A stretch of DNA of 64,000 nt from WLJO01 sp032117595 (GTDB lineage: Bacteria; Actinomycetota; Acidimicrobiia; Acidimicrobiales; Ilumatobacteraceae). Within the stretch, counting starts at the first letter, position 1. Each line of letters begins with the position of its first letter. Both the position numbers and the translations under genes were made by a program. Of this stretch, positions 25,451 through 33,929 are shown piece after piece. The notes beneath the pieces are model-generated. The model had not been told where the DNA came from. It saw only the letters and a program-made list of their open reading frames with translations, and did not search any database. The stretch is taken from NCBI GenBank assembly GCA_032117595.1, contig JAULYZ010000030.1, forward strand, positions 1 to 64,000, in the 5' to 3' direction.

Positions 25451-26494
25451 ATGACGTCCTTCAGTGATCTCGGCGGATGGCCGGGAATCCTCTCGCAGTT
25501 GATCGACGGCAACGATCTGGCCGGTTCCCAGGCGCGTGTTGCGATGTCCGAGATCCTGGCGGGTAACGCCTCACCGGCCCAGATCGCAGCCTTCGTCGCG
25601 GCCCTGCGGGCCAAGGGCGAGACCGGGGCCGAGATGGCCGGTCTCCTCGAGGCAGTGCTCGATGCCGTAACTCCCGTGGCGCTTGCCCCCGGATTGGCGG
25701 GACGGGCAGTCGACATCGTGGGCACGGGCGGCGACCGGAGCCACTCGATCAACGTCTCGACGATTGCGGCAATCGTCGTGGCGGGTGCCGGCGTTCCGGT
25801 GTGCAAACACGGCAACCGGGCCTCGTCGTCGAAGTGCGGCTCGGCCGACGTACTCGCTGCACTCGGGGTTGCTATCGAGGCCGAGCCGACGGTGGTTGCG
25901 CGGTGTGTCGAGCGTGCCGGGATCGGCTTCTGCCTCGCGACGAAGTACCACCCGGCCTTCCGGCACGCCGGCCCGCCGAGACGGGAGATCGGCGTGCCGA
26001 CGGTGTTCAACCTCCTCGGACCGATGGCCAACCCTGCGCGCGTGTCCCGTCAGGTGATCGGCGTCGCCAACCCCGCCGTCGCCGAGCGGATGATCGCCAC
26101 CCTGCAGGCGCACGGGTCCACCAAGGCATGGGTGGTCCACGGCAACGGCCTCGATGAGCTCACCACCACGGGTGAGTCCGAGGTGATCGCCCTCGAGAGC
26201 GGCGCGGTGCGCCGCTTCCGTGTGGATCCCGCTGCGCTCGGGCTCGCCCGCGCCACCGCCGATCAGCTCACCGGCGGCGAGCCCGCCGAGAACGCCGCAG
26301 CAGCGCGACGTGTGCTCGCAGGTGACCGCGGACCGCACCGCGACATCGTGGTCCTCAACGCTGCCGCTGCACTCGTGGTGGCCGATGTGGTGGGCGACCT
26401 CGCCGAGGGACTGGTGCGAGCGGGCGAGGCAATCGACAGCGGTGCCGCTGCAGCGAGTCTCGACACGCTCGTGCGAGAGTCGAACGCCCTCTGA
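25451..26494 (+). CDS. trpD: Anthranilate phosphoribosyltransferase
   Basis: The 347-residue enzyme transfers the phosphoribosyl group of PRPP to anthranilate, the second committed step of tryptophan synthesis. It carries DIVGTGGDRSHSINVSTIAA, CKHGNRASSSKCGSADVLAALG and FNLLGPMANPARVSRQVIGV, the PRPP/Mg and anthranilate sites. It stands alone with no other trp genes nearby. TAGACC just before ATG 25451 is a weak -10 candidate. A NYN-domain gene follows after 21 bases. Confidence 0.95.
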   Translation: MTSFSDLGGWPGILSQLIDGNDLAGSQARVAMSEILAGNASPAQIAAFVAALRAKGETGAEMAGLLEAVLDAVTPVALAPGLAGRAVDIVGTGGDRSHSINVSTIAAIVVAGAGVPVCKHGNRASSSKCGSADVLAALGVAIEAEPTVVARCVERAGIGFCLATKYHPAFRHAGPPRREIGVPTVFNLLGPMANPARVSRQVIGVANPAVAERMIATLQAHGSTKAWVVHGNGLDELTTTGESEVIALESGAVRRFRVDPAALGLARATADQLTGGEPAENAAAARRVLAGDRGPHRDIVVLNAAAALVVADVVGDLAEGLVRAGEAIDSGAAAASLDTLVRESNAL

Positions 26495-26515
26495 CCCGTC
26501 GGCAGGGATGAGCCG

Positions 26516-27751
26516 TTGAGTCTCTACAGCCACGAGCAGTTGAAGCCGGCGCTGGAGTTCGCGTTCGAAGTGTTGCGCTCGACCCCGGCCGCACTGGCGA
26601 AGTACCGATTGCCCAAGGCTGTTCAGCACCACCTCCGCACGGGAAGGCCGACCCGCCAGGCGCTCATCGACCTTCGCCGGATCCTCGAGGATCGCGACGA
26701 CGTGCGGTCCGCCCTCGGCGCAGCAGTGGCCGGTGTGCCCGTCGACCAGCGCGAGGGGCTCGACGACGTTGCGGTGCTCTGGCTCTCGCGTCCTGATGGC
26801 TGGACCGAACGGCTCGCCGAAGTTCTTGCGGACCGAGCGGCACGCAAACGCGCCGAACGGGATGACGTGGCCGCCTCGGCGGCCGAGCGGCGCCTGCGTG
26901 GGGCAGAGGCACACCTCGAGCGCGTGCGCGTCGAGCTCGCCGAAGCGCTCGCCACTGCCGATGCGCTCCGTGCAGATCTGTCGGCGGAGCGGGCGCGGAG
27001 CACCGCGCTCGGGTCCGAGGTGGAAACGCTCAGCCGTCGCGTGGAGGAGCTCAACGCACAGGTGCGGCGCCTCAATGCCGGCGCCGAGCGTGCGGGGGCC
27101 GAGTTGATCCAGTTCCAACAACGACTCGAGCAGGAACAGGACGACCGCGCCGGAGTCGAGGCCGAGCGAGCCGACCTGGTGCAGCGGCTGCACGAGGCAC
27201 TGGTTGCGCGCACGGAGGCGGAGTCGGCACTCGCTGCCGAGCGCGAGGCGGCCAGAGCGTCAGCGTCGCACGAGCCCGACCGCGAGGCCGCCCCTCGAGC
27301 CCAGCGTTTGCCGGTTCCGGTGCCCGGCGGTCTGCTTGAGAGCGATGTCGCAACAATCGACTACCTCGTGCGGTTCCCGGGGATGACCGTGGTGGTCGAT
27401 GGCTACAACCTCTCCCACGACATCTGGCCCGATGCGGTGATCGAGGATCAGCGTGCCCGACTGGTGACGGCTCTCGAGAACCTCGTCGCCCGGACGAGCG
27501 CGCGTGTGCGGGTGGTGTTCGACGGGGCCGAGGGGGCTCAGGGGTGGCGCTCCGAGCGCCGGATCGTCGACGTGGAGTTCTCCCCGAGTGGCACGATCGC
27601 CGACGACGTGATCCGCAGGATGGTGCGGGCGATGCCCCCCGATCGCAAGGTGCTGGTGGTGACCTCGGACCGGGCGGTGATCACCTCGGTGCGGGCGCTG
27701 GGGGCCAATTCCGTGACCTCGTCGGCCTTCGAGGCCTACCTCCTGCGCTGA
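26516..27751 (+). CDS. Coiled-coil protein with C-terminal NYN (PIN-like) nuclease domain
   Basis: The 411-residue protein has an N-terminal helical domain (LKPALEFAFEVLRSTPAALA), a long coiled coil at about 115-250 rich in Glu/Arg/Ala, and a NYN domain of about 150 residues. NYN features include VVVDGYNLSHDIWP, RVVFDGAEG, EFSPSGTIADDVIRRMV and LVVTSDRAVITSVRALG, which supply the conserved aspartates of PIN-like RNases. It may act in RNA processing. It starts at TTG 26516. Location after trpD and the coupled spacing suggest co-transcription. Confidence 0.8.
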   Translation: MSLYSHEQLKPALEFAFEVLRSTPAALAKYRLPKAVQHHLRTGRPTRQALIDLRRILEDRDDVRSALGAAVAGVPVDQREGLDDVAVLWLSRPDGWTERLAEVLADRAARKRAERDDVAASAAERRLRGAEAHLERVRVELAEALATADALRADLSAERARSTALGSEVETLSRRVEELNAQVRRLNAGAERAGAELIQFQQRLEQEQDDRAGVEAERADLVQRLHEALVARTEAESALAAEREAARASASHEPDREAAPRAQRLPVPVPGGLLESDVATIDYLVRFPGMTVVVDGYNLSHDIWPDAVIEDQRARLVTALENLVARTSARVRVVFDGAEGAQGWRSERRIVDVEFSPSGTIADDVIRRMVRAMPPDRKVLVVTSDRAVITSVRALGANSVTSSAFEAYLLR

Positions 27752-27809
27752 CGCTGGCCGGGCCGTCGCCCGGGAAACCGTGTCACACCCCTGTGTCATC
27801 GTCGTGAGC

Positions 27810-28082
27810 ATGACGAACGAGCAGAACCTCGGGCCCAGCGATTCCCTCACCATCGATTGCGAGCAGTGCAGCGAGCGCTGCACCACGGCGTGCTCAGACT
27901 GCGTGGTGAGTTTCGTGCTCGATCTCAGCGATCGACGCGAGACCGTGCAGGTCGGTGCCACCGAACGAGCTGACGCGGTCGTTCTCCACCTCGCCGAGGC
28001 ACGCGCCGTGCGCCTCCTCGCCGATGCGGGCCTCGTCGCCCCGCTCCGGCACCGACGCTTGGCGGTGCGGAACTCGGCCTAG
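27810..28082 (+). CDS. Small cysteine-rich protein, unknown
   Basis: The 90-residue protein has a tight cysteine cluster, IDCEQCSERCTTACSDCVVSF, with five cysteines within 15 residues, then a hydrophobic-alternating C-terminal part. The cluster could bind a metal or FeS centre. No family is recognised with confidence. ATG 27810 is the likely start. It lies 18 bases before the queG start. Confidence 0.55.
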   Translation: MTNEQNLGPSDSLTIDCEQCSERCTTACSDCVVSFVLDLSDRRETVQVGATERADAVVLHLAEARAVRLLADAGLVAPLRHRRLAVRNSA

Positions 28083-28086
28083 CCGG

Positions 28087-28100
28087 TACCGTGCCGCACC
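28087..28100 (+). promoter_or_regulatory. Leaderless-type promoter (-10 TACCGT)
   Basis: TACCGT at 28087-28092 lies eight bases before GTG 28101 of queG. Confidence 0.4.
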
Positions 28101-29189
28101 GTGACGGCGGTCGGCATCGATGAGCAACTCGCAGACATCGCTCGCGCCCATCAACTCGATGCGTGGGGTGTCGCCCGTGCAGAAGTGCTTCATCGGGCGC
28201 GTACGGCCCTCTTCGAGCGACGCGCCGCAGGTCTGCACGACGGGATGCAGTTCACCTACAAGAATCCCGAACGATCCACCGACCCGTTCACTGCGGTCGA
28301 GGGCGCTCGCTCGGTGTTCGTTGCGGCCAGGCGCTATCTGCTCGAGGAGCCGGTGCGCCCGCCAGGGCCGTCAGCGCGGGTCGCGCGTTATGCCTGGACC
28401 GACCACTATGCGCCCCTGCGAGAGGGGCTCTGGGCCGTTGCTCACCACCTCCGCGCCGCTGGACACCGAGCCGTTGCGTACGCCGACGACAACACCGTGG
28501 TGGACCGCGAGGTTGCCTACCGCGCCGGCATTGGTTGGTTCGGCAAGAACGCCAACGTCCTGCTCCCCGGTCGGGGGAGTTGGTACGTACTCGGCTGCGT
28601 CATCACCGATGCGGAGCTGACGCCGTCGTCTGCCCCGGTCGACGACGGGTGTGGCTCGTGCTCGCGTTGTCTCGAGGGCTGCCCGACCGGGGCCATCGTT
28701 GCGCCCGGGGTCATCGACGCGCGTCGATGCCTTGCGTGGCTCGTGCAGAAGCCCGGTGTGTTCCCGGTCGAGTTCCGCGCTGCGCTCGGTGACCGCCTCT
28801 ATGGCTGCGACGACTGCCAGGACGTGTGCCCGGTGAATCGGCGAGGCGGGGTCGGCGATTCCCCGCCGCCCGGCCAGACCGTGACGGCGTGGGTGCCGGT
28901 GCTCGAGTTGCTCGAGCTCGACGATGCCGAGATCCTGCGTCGCCACGGCCGCTGGTACCTCCACGACCGTGAGCCCCGGTGGGTGCGCCGGAACGCGCTC
29001 GTCGTGCTCGGCAACATCGGCGACGGGAACTCCCCGGAGGTCGAGGCGACGTTGCGTCGTTCGCTGGCCGATCCCGACCCGATGCTGCGGGCGCACGCCG
29101 TGTGGGCCGCACGCCGACTCGGACGCGCAGACCTGCTCCCCGATACCGATCCGGACCCCTTGGTGCGGGCAGAGTTGGTGTCGGCATGA
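28101..29189 (+). CDS. queG: Epoxyqueuosine reductase QueG
   Basis: The 362-residue cobalamin- and FeS-dependent enzyme reduces epoxyqueuosine to queuosine in tRNA. Two [4Fe-4S] motifs are present: CGSCSRCLEGCPTGAI and CDDCQDVCPVN. VVDREVAYRAGIGWFGKNAN holds the catalytic Asp region. The C-terminal RWVRRNALVVLGNIGDG and MLRAHAVWAARRLGRAD form HEAT-like repeats, as in known QueG structures. No other queuosine gene is in the window. The stop overlaps the ATG of the glycosyltransferase gene. Confidence 0.9.
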   Translation: MTAVGIDEQLADIARAHQLDAWGVARAEVLHRARTALFERRAAGLHDGMQFTYKNPERSTDPFTAVEGARSVFVAARRYLLEEPVRPPGPSARVARYAWTDHYAPLREGLWAVAHHLRAAGHRAVAYADDNTVVDREVAYRAGIGWFGKNANVLLPGRGSWYVLGCVITDAELTPSSAPVDDGCGSCSRCLEGCPTGAIVAPGVIDARRCLAWLVQKPGVFPVEFRAALGDRLYGCDDCQDVCPVNRRGGVGDSPPPGQTVTAWVPVLELLELDDAEILRRHGRWYLHDREPRWVRRNALVVLGNIGDGNSPEVEATLRRSLADPDPMLRAHAVWAARRLGRADLLPDTDPDPLVRAELVSA

Positions 29190-30307
29190 AGCACCTCCTC
29201 GTCACCAACGACTTCCCGCCCAAGATCGGTGGCATTCAGTCGGTGCTGTGGGAGTGGTGGCGGCGCCTTCCCGCCGACTCCTTCGCAGTGCTCACCACGC
29301 CGTACGACGGGGCGGCGGAGTGGGATGCCGCACAGCCGTTCGCCGTGCACCGCGTGCGCGAGCCGTGGCTCCTGCCGCATCCGGTCACGATCAAGCGGAT
29401 TCATGCACTCGCCCGCGACTTCGGCGCCGATCTGGTGATGCTCGATCCGGCGCTGCCGCTCGGCGCCGTCGGGCCCCGGCTCGACCTGCCGTACGGCGTG
29501 GTGCTGCACGGCGCAGAGGTCACCGTGCCTGGCCGCCTGCCCGCGTCGAAACAGTTGCTCGGTCATGTGTTGCGTGGCGCCCAGTGTGTGATTGCCGCAG
29601 GTGGCTACCCCGCCGCCGAGGCCGAGCACGCAGCGGGCCGGTCGCTCCCCATCACCGTGGTGCCACCCGGCGTCGACACCGAGCGCTTCCGTCCGTTGGC
29701 CGCTGCCGACCGGCGTGCCGCACGCGAACGCCTCGGACTCCACCCCGAAGCCCCGTTGGTGCTCGGGGTGAGTCGACTCGTTCCGCGCAAGGGGTTCGAC
29801 ACCGTGATCCGCGCGGTGTCGACGCTGACGGTCACCCATCCAGGCATCACGCTGGCCATTGCGGGGGCAGGTCGCGACCGCGAGCGTCTCGGCCGCGTGG
29901 CCGCCGAGTCGGGTGCTCCGGTCCGGTTCCTCGGCCGGGTGCCCAATGAGGACCTCCCGGCGCTCTACGCCAGCGCCGATGTGTTCGCCATGATGTGCCG
30001 CAACCGTTGGGCGGGCCTCGAGCAGGAGGGCTTCGGGATCGTTTTCGTGGAGGCGGCTTCCTCGGGGGTTCCGCAGGTGGCCGGGCGCTCGGGTGGCGCG
30101 CACGAGGCTGTTGCCGATGGCGAAACCGGTTACGTGATCGACGACTCCAGCGACGTGAGCGCCGTCGCTGCGGCGATCTCGCGGGTGCTCGCCGACGACG
30201 GGCTTCGGCAGCGTCTGGGGGCGGCGTCACGCGAGCGCGCGGTTCAGGAGTTCTCCTACGACGTGTTGTCCAAGCGGCTTGGCGCCGCGCTCGGCGTCGA
30301 CGGCTGA
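29186..30307 (+). CDS. GT4-family glycosyltransferase (PimB-like)
   Basis: The 373-residue GT-B enzyme begins MKHLLVTNDFPPKIGGIQSV with the acceptor-binding glycine-rich loop. It has VVLHGAEVTVPG and VVPPGVDTERFRP. Its donor site contains GVSRLVPRKGFDTVI and the EX7E motif in NRWAGLEQEGFGIVFVEAASSG. The overall look matches actinobacterial PimB/PimC-type mannosyltransferases acting on phosphatidylinositol mannosides. The nucleotide-sugar donor is inferred only. ATG 29186 overlaps the queG stop. Confidence 0.85.
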   Translation: MKHLLVTNDFPPKIGGIQSVLWEWWRRLPADSFAVLTTPYDGAAEWDAAQPFAVHRVREPWLLPHPVTIKRIHALARDFGADLVMLDPALPLGAVGPRLDLPYGVVLHGAEVTVPGRLPASKQLLGHVLRGAQCVIAAGGYPAAEAEHAAGRSLPITVVPPGVDTERFRPLAAADRRAARERLGLHPEAPLVLGVSRLVPRKGFDTVIRAVSTLTVTHPGITLAIAGAGRDRERLGRVAAESGAPVRFLGRVPNEDLPALYASADVFAMMCRNRWAGLEQEGFGIVFVEAASSGVPQVAGRSGGAHEAVADGETGYVIDDSSDVSAVAAAISRVLADDGLRQRLGAASRERAVQEFSYDVLSKRLGAALGVDG

Positions 30308-30392
30308 GCAACCCGACATCGGTTGCAGGGGAGCGGCCCGGTGTGGCCGATCTCCAGCCCGTCCGCAGGCGTGATCGCCCGGGGACGCTGGC

Positions 30393-31106
30393 ATGATGCA
30401 GGACGTGGACACCGAGCCCGATCGCACCGGAGCGATGACCGGTGCACCCACCGTCATGGCGGCGATGATCGGAGCGGGCATCATCACCGCTGCCGGGGTA
30501 CTCGGTGTGGTGACCGAGGACTTGGCGCAACCCCTCATCGTCCCGGTCTCGCTCGCCGCAGCCATACTCGGGATCGTCGGCTTCGTGTGGTCGTATCTGC
30601 GTGCCGTTGCGCGCAGCCGGGTCGACGAGATCTCGGTGACGCAGCTCTACATGGTTGCCGGGACGGTGGCGCCGCGTGCCGTGAAGCGTCGACTCCAGTG
30701 GTCGCTCTGGCTCCAGACGGCGATCGCCATCGCCGTCATGGTGGTCGGGTTCTCCCGCACCGACCCGGAGGAATTCAACTGGGCGGCGTGCATCATCGTG
30801 GCGCCGCTGTACGGCATGGGCGTGAACGGGATCTGGGTTGCATCGCACGGCTCGTTCGGGGCGCGCATCGTCACCCCTGCGCCCCGCAGGCGTCGACGAA
30901 TGCCGTCCGCATCGCCCGGCGCGCCGTCATCCGGGCGGGCGGCACGTTCGCCACGAGCCGGGCGCGCGCCCCATCCGCTCGCTCAGGCGAGACCGGCGAA
31001 ACCGGTTCGTCCATCGTCAGATGCCGGGACGGACGTATCGGCCGGGTCGTCCTCCGAAAGCCGCACGCCGGCCGTCGGCATGGAGCAGAATGACGAACAT
31101 GGCTGA
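30393..31106 (+). CDS. Integral membrane protein, unknown
   Basis: The 237-residue protein has four predicted membrane helices between about residues 18 and 150, in two pairs, then a Pro/Arg/Ser-rich cytoplasmic tail from about 160 that looks disordered. It is not recognised. The tail is encoded by sequence that overlaps the start of the SRPBCC gene by 17 bases. ATG 30393 and 30396 are equivalent starts. Confidence 0.6.
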   Translation: MMQDVDTEPDRTGAMTGAPTVMAAMIGAGIITAAGVLGVVTEDLAQPLIVPVSLAAAILGIVGFVWSYLRAVARSRVDEISVTQLYMVAGTVAPRAVKRRLQWSLWLQTAIAIAVMVVGFSRTDPEEFNWAACIIVAPLYGMGVNGIWVASHGSFGARIVTPAPRRRRRMPSASPGAPSSGRAARSPRAGRAPHPLAQARPAKPVRPSSDAGTDVSAGSSSESRTPAVGMEQNDEHG

Positions 31107-31536
31107 CCAAGCGTCACAGAGTGTTGTCGTGAACGCGACCCCGGAGCAGTGTTTCGCGGTAGCAACCGATTTCGAGCACTACCCGGCCTGGGCGACCGAC
31201 GTCAAGGAGGCCACCGTGCTTGCCCGCGACGCGCAGGGCAGGGCCATCGAGGTTGAATTCCGCACCTCGGCACTCGGCAGGAGCACCCACTACACCCTCC
31301 GCTACGACTACTCCGACGCTCCGCGCGCGATGTCGTGGCAGATGGTGAAGGGCGACATCATGCGCACCATCGACGGTGCGTACACGTTCACCCCGGCGGG
31401 TGGCGGCGGCACCGACGTGACCTACACGCTGTCGATCGAGCTCATCGTGCCACTTCCCGGATTCGTGAAGCGGCGGGCCGAGGTACGCATCGTCAACAGC
31501 GTCAAGGATCTCAAGGCGCGGATCGAATCGGCGTGA
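31090..31536 (+). CDS. SRPBCC-family protein (Coq10/polyketide cyclase-like)
   Basis: The 148-residue START-like domain has VVVNATPEQCFAVATDFEHY and PAWATDVKEATVLARD at the N-terminus, with a long C-terminal helix (RAEVRIVNSVKDLKARIE). The fold binds hydrophobic ligands. ATG 31090 and 31099 are both usable. The stop overlaps the GTG start of the ROK kinase, so they are co-translated; such pairs are common in actinobacteria near glycolipid genes. Confidence 0.82.
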   Translation: MTNMADQASQSVVVNATPEQCFAVATDFEHYPAWATDVKEATVLARDAQGRAIEVEFRTSALGRSTHYTLRYDYSDAPRAMSWQMVKGDIMRTIDGAYTFTPAGGGGTDVTYTLSIELIVPLPGFVKRRAEVRIVNSVKDLKARIESA

Positions 31537-32456
31537 GGCGTGCCGGCATCGACGTCGGCGGAACCAAGATCCTCGGTGTCGTCGTCGACGATGCGGGTGC
31601 GGTCGTCGCGGAGGTCCGACGCGCGACACCTGTGGGTCCTCCCGCCATCATCGCCGCACTGAGCGACGTTGCGCGCGAACTCGGTGAGCATGACTCGCTC
31701 GGGGTCGGGGTGCCTGGCCTCGTGACCCGGTCGGGCGTACTGCGTTCCTCCCCGCACCTCGCGGGTGTGGAGGAACTCGATCTCGGTCGACGACTCGCCG
31801 AGTTGTTCGGCCGCGACGTCCCGGTCGACAACGACGCCACCTGTGCAGCCCTCGCCGAGTGGCAGGTGGGAGCAGGGCGGGGGGTCTCCGATCTGGTGGT
31901 GGTGACGCTCGGAACGGGCATCGGCGGCGGGATTGTCTCCGACGGACGCCTGCAGCGGGGGCGCAACGGTTTCGCCGGTGAGTTCGGCCACATGGTGGTG
32001 GTTCCCGACGGTCTTGCGTGCCCGTGCGGTCGGCGTGGGTGTTGGGAGCGGTACGCCGCAGGGACAGGACTTGCCCAACTCGCCCGGGACGCTCTCGGGG
32101 GTCGACCACGGTCGATGATGCTCGAACTGGCCGGGGGTTCGGTCGAACTGGTCCGCGGCGAGCATGTTCAGGCCGCGGCCCGGTCGGGCGATGGTCTTGC
32201 GCTCGAGGTGATCGATCGCTTTGCTCGCTGGGTGGCGATCGGCCTGGTGAATCTGGCGAACGCGCTGGATCCCTCGAGGTTCGTGATCGGTGGCGGGCTC
32301 GCAGCCACCGCGGACCTCTATCTCGGCCCCATCACGTCATGGTTCCACGAGCTGCTCTACGCACCCGAGTTGCGACCGCACCCACCCATCGTTGCTGCCG
32401 AACTCGGCGAGTACGCGGGGGCGATCGGCGCAGCGATGCTCGGTGCTCACCGGTGA
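31533..32456 (+). CDS. ROK-family kinase, probable glucokinase
   Basis: The 307-residue ROK kinase has the phosphate loop AGIDVGGTKILGVVVD. It has the catalytic region VPVDNDATCAALAEW and TLGTGIGGGIVSDGRL, and the zinc motif GHMVVVPDGLACPCGRRGCWERY (CxCGxxGCxE). These support a sugar kinase, most likely ATP- or polyphosphate-type glucokinase. GTG 31533 overlaps the SRPBCC stop. The stop codon is the first base-set of a 17-bp tandem array (32453-32520). Confidence 0.88.
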   Translation: MRRAGIDVGGTKILGVVVDDAGAVVAEVRRATPVGPPAIIAALSDVARELGEHDSLGVGVPGLVTRSGVLRSSPHLAGVEELDLGRRLAELFGRDVPVDNDATCAALAEWQVGAGRGVSDLVVVTLGTGIGGGIVSDGRLQRGRNGFAGEFGHMVVVPDGLACPCGRRGCWERYAAGTGLAQLARDALGGRPRSMMLELAGGSVELVRGEHVQAAARSGDGLALEVIDRFARWVAIGLVNLANALDPSRFVIGGGLAATADLYLGPITSWFHELLYAPELRPHPPIVAAELGEYAGAIGAAMLGAHR

Positions 32457-32520
32457 CATCACGAGCGTGGTGACATCGCGAGCGTGGTGACGTCACGAGC
32501 GCGGTGACGCGGCGAGCGGG
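32453..32520. repeat. 17-bp tandem repeat x4 at a convergent gene junction
   Basis: Four consecutive units of GTGACATCACGAGCGTG with slight drift run from the ROK stop codon to 14 bases before the ppa stop. The first two units differ at one base; units three and four differ more. Each unit carries TGA one base in (32454, 32471, 32488, 32505), covering frames 0, 2, 1 and 0. Confidence 0.9.
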
Positions 32521-32534
32521 TCGGCCGATCGTGC

Positions 32535-33041
32535 TCAGTGGTTGCGGCGGAAGTTCGCCCGGGCGTCGTCGATCGCCCGCCACGCTGCGTCACGGCCCGC
32601 AAGACCGGCGGTGGAGGTTGCCTTGCCGGGTTCGAGTGCCTTGTACACCTCGAAGAAGTGTTGGATCTCGGCGACGAGTTGCGGGGTGAGGTCGTCGAGG
32701 TCCTCCACGCCGAGCCAGCGCGGCTCGGTCGGTGGGACGCAAATCACCTTGGCGTCCTCGCCTGCCTCGTCCTGCATGTAGAGCACGCCGACGGGCCGTG
32801 CCTCCACCCACACCCCCGGATACACCGGGTCCTCGAGGAGCACGAGAGCGTCGAGGGGGTCGCCATCGCCGCCGAGCGTGTCGGGGATGAAGCCGTAGTC
32901 GGCCGGGTAAGTGGTTGCGGTGAAGAGCCGACGGTCGAGAAAGACGCGCCCGGTGTCGTGATCGATCTCGTACTTGTTGCGGCTGCCACGTGGGATCTCG
33001 ATGACGACGTGGATGCAACCCGGACGGGGTTCTTGGGCCAT
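32535..33041 (-). CDS. ppa: Inorganic pyrophosphatase (family I)
   Basis: The 168-residue soluble enzyme hydrolyses PPi to drive biosynthetic reactions. It shows VVIEIPRGSRNKYEIDH, TYPADYGFIPDTLGGDGDPLDALVLL (with the DxDPxD metal site, D-G-D-P-L-D) and the C-terminal Lys/Asp region of family I. ATG 33041 follows a GAGGA element. The upstream frame to 33407 is not needed. It converges on the ROK kinase gene. Confidence 0.96.
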   Translation of the reverse strand: MAQEPRPGCIHVVIEIPRGSRNKYEIDHDTGRVFLDRRLFTATTYPADYGFIPDTLGGDGDPLDALVLLEDPVYPGVWVEARPVGVLYMQDEAGEDAKVICVPPTEPRWLGVEDLDDLTPQLVAEIQHFFEVYKALEPGKATSTAGLAGRDAAWRAIDDARANFRRNH

Positions 33042-33193
33042 GGGAAAATCCTCGCACAGCACGGGGCCGCAACACGATCGCACGGCGCGGAACGATGTGT
33101 GGACGAGCCGCAGACGGGCCGCAGACCACTCCGTGACCTGATGTTCACATCGTGTTCGCGCGCTCGTCCGGCCATCGGTGCGGGGCTCGCCGC

Positions 33194-33206
33194 TAGCCTC
33201 CCGGCG
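33194..33206 (+). promoter_or_regulatory. Leaderless-type promoter (-10 TAGCCT)
   Basis: TAGCCT at 33194-33199 ends seven bases before ATG 33207, the same geometry as perR. Confidence 0.5.
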
Positions 33207-33842
33207 ATGGAGACCTACGTCGTGCGTGTGTGGGTCCCCGATCGTCCCGGTGCGCTGGGTCAGGTCGCCAGTCGGATCGGCTCGGTCGGTGGAGACGTCA
33301 TCGGCATCGACATCCTCGAGCGCGGCGCAGGGCGGGCCATCGACGAACTCGTGGTGACGCTGCCCTCGTCGGAGTTGCTGCCGCTGCTCACCGACGAGAT
33401 CGCTCAAGTGGATGACGCGGCAGTCGAGGAGATCCGTCGGATCAGCGGCGAACCACCTGATCCGGGCACGGCTCCGCTCGAGACCGTGTTGCGCCTTGTC
33501 GAGTCGTCAGGATCACACTGGGGTGACGACGTCTGCCGCGAACTCAGGACGCTGTTCGGGGCCGACTGGGTCTGTCTGCTCGCCCCGGACTCCGCCTCGA
33601 CGATGGGCCATGCGGGGGCCGACACGCCGTCTCCTGCGTGGATGCAGGCATTCGTCGAGGGCAGTCGGCACCTCCCGAGTGACGAACAGACGAACGCCGC
33701 AGCACCCGACCTTGCGTGGGCCGACGTGGGATCCACGGGCCTCGTGCTGGTCCTCGGGCGCTCCGGCTCCCCGCTGCGATCACGCGAGCGTCGTCAACTG
33801 ACGCTCCTCGCCCGTATCGCTGGCAGCATTCAGCATTCGTAG
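33207..33842 (+). CDS. ACT-domain protein
   Basis: The 211-residue protein has an N-terminal ACT domain, ETYVVRVWVPDRPGALGQVA followed by GGDVIGIDILERG, a small-ligand sensor often for amino acids. The rest (about 85-211) may be a GAF-like fold with FGADWVCLLAPDSA and LTLLARIAGSIQHS at the end, but this is not certain. No catalytic or DNA-binding motif is visible. It is transcribed away from ppa and converges on glpK. Confidence 0.7.
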   Translation: METYVVRVWVPDRPGALGQVASRIGSVGGDVIGIDILERGAGRAIDELVVTLPSSELLPLLTDEIAQVDDAAVEEIRRISGEPPDPGTAPLETVLRLVESSGSHWGDDVCRELRTLFGADWVCLLAPDSASTMGHAGADTPSPAWMQAFVEGSRHLPSDEQTNAAAPDLAWADVGSTGLVLVLGRSGSPLRSRERRQLTLLARIAGSIQHS

Positions 33843-33851
33843 GCACCCCTT

Positions 33852-33929
33852 GGCGCTGTCAGCCGGTGCTGTCAGCCGGCGCTGTCAGCCAGCGTCGTCA
33901 GCCGGAGTCGTCAGCCGGCGTCGTCAGTC
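33852..33929. repeat. 13-bp tandem repeat x6 covering the glpK stop codon
   Basis: Six units of about GGCGCTGTCAGCC with a drift to GGCGTCGTCAGCC. The reverse strand of each contains TGA (33924, 33911, 33898, 33885, 33872, 33859 as TCA on the plus strand). The glpK stop is the one at 33911-33913 and its last codons are encoded by the outermost units. Successive TGAs fall in all three frames. Confidence 0.9.

Noticed and set aside
32453..32520. CRISPR array
   Set aside because: Units are contiguous with no spacers and only 17 bp long.
33042..33407. Upstream extension of the ppa frame
   Set aside because: The extension has no pyrophosphatase similarity; ATG 33041 gives the family N-terminus with a ribosome site.
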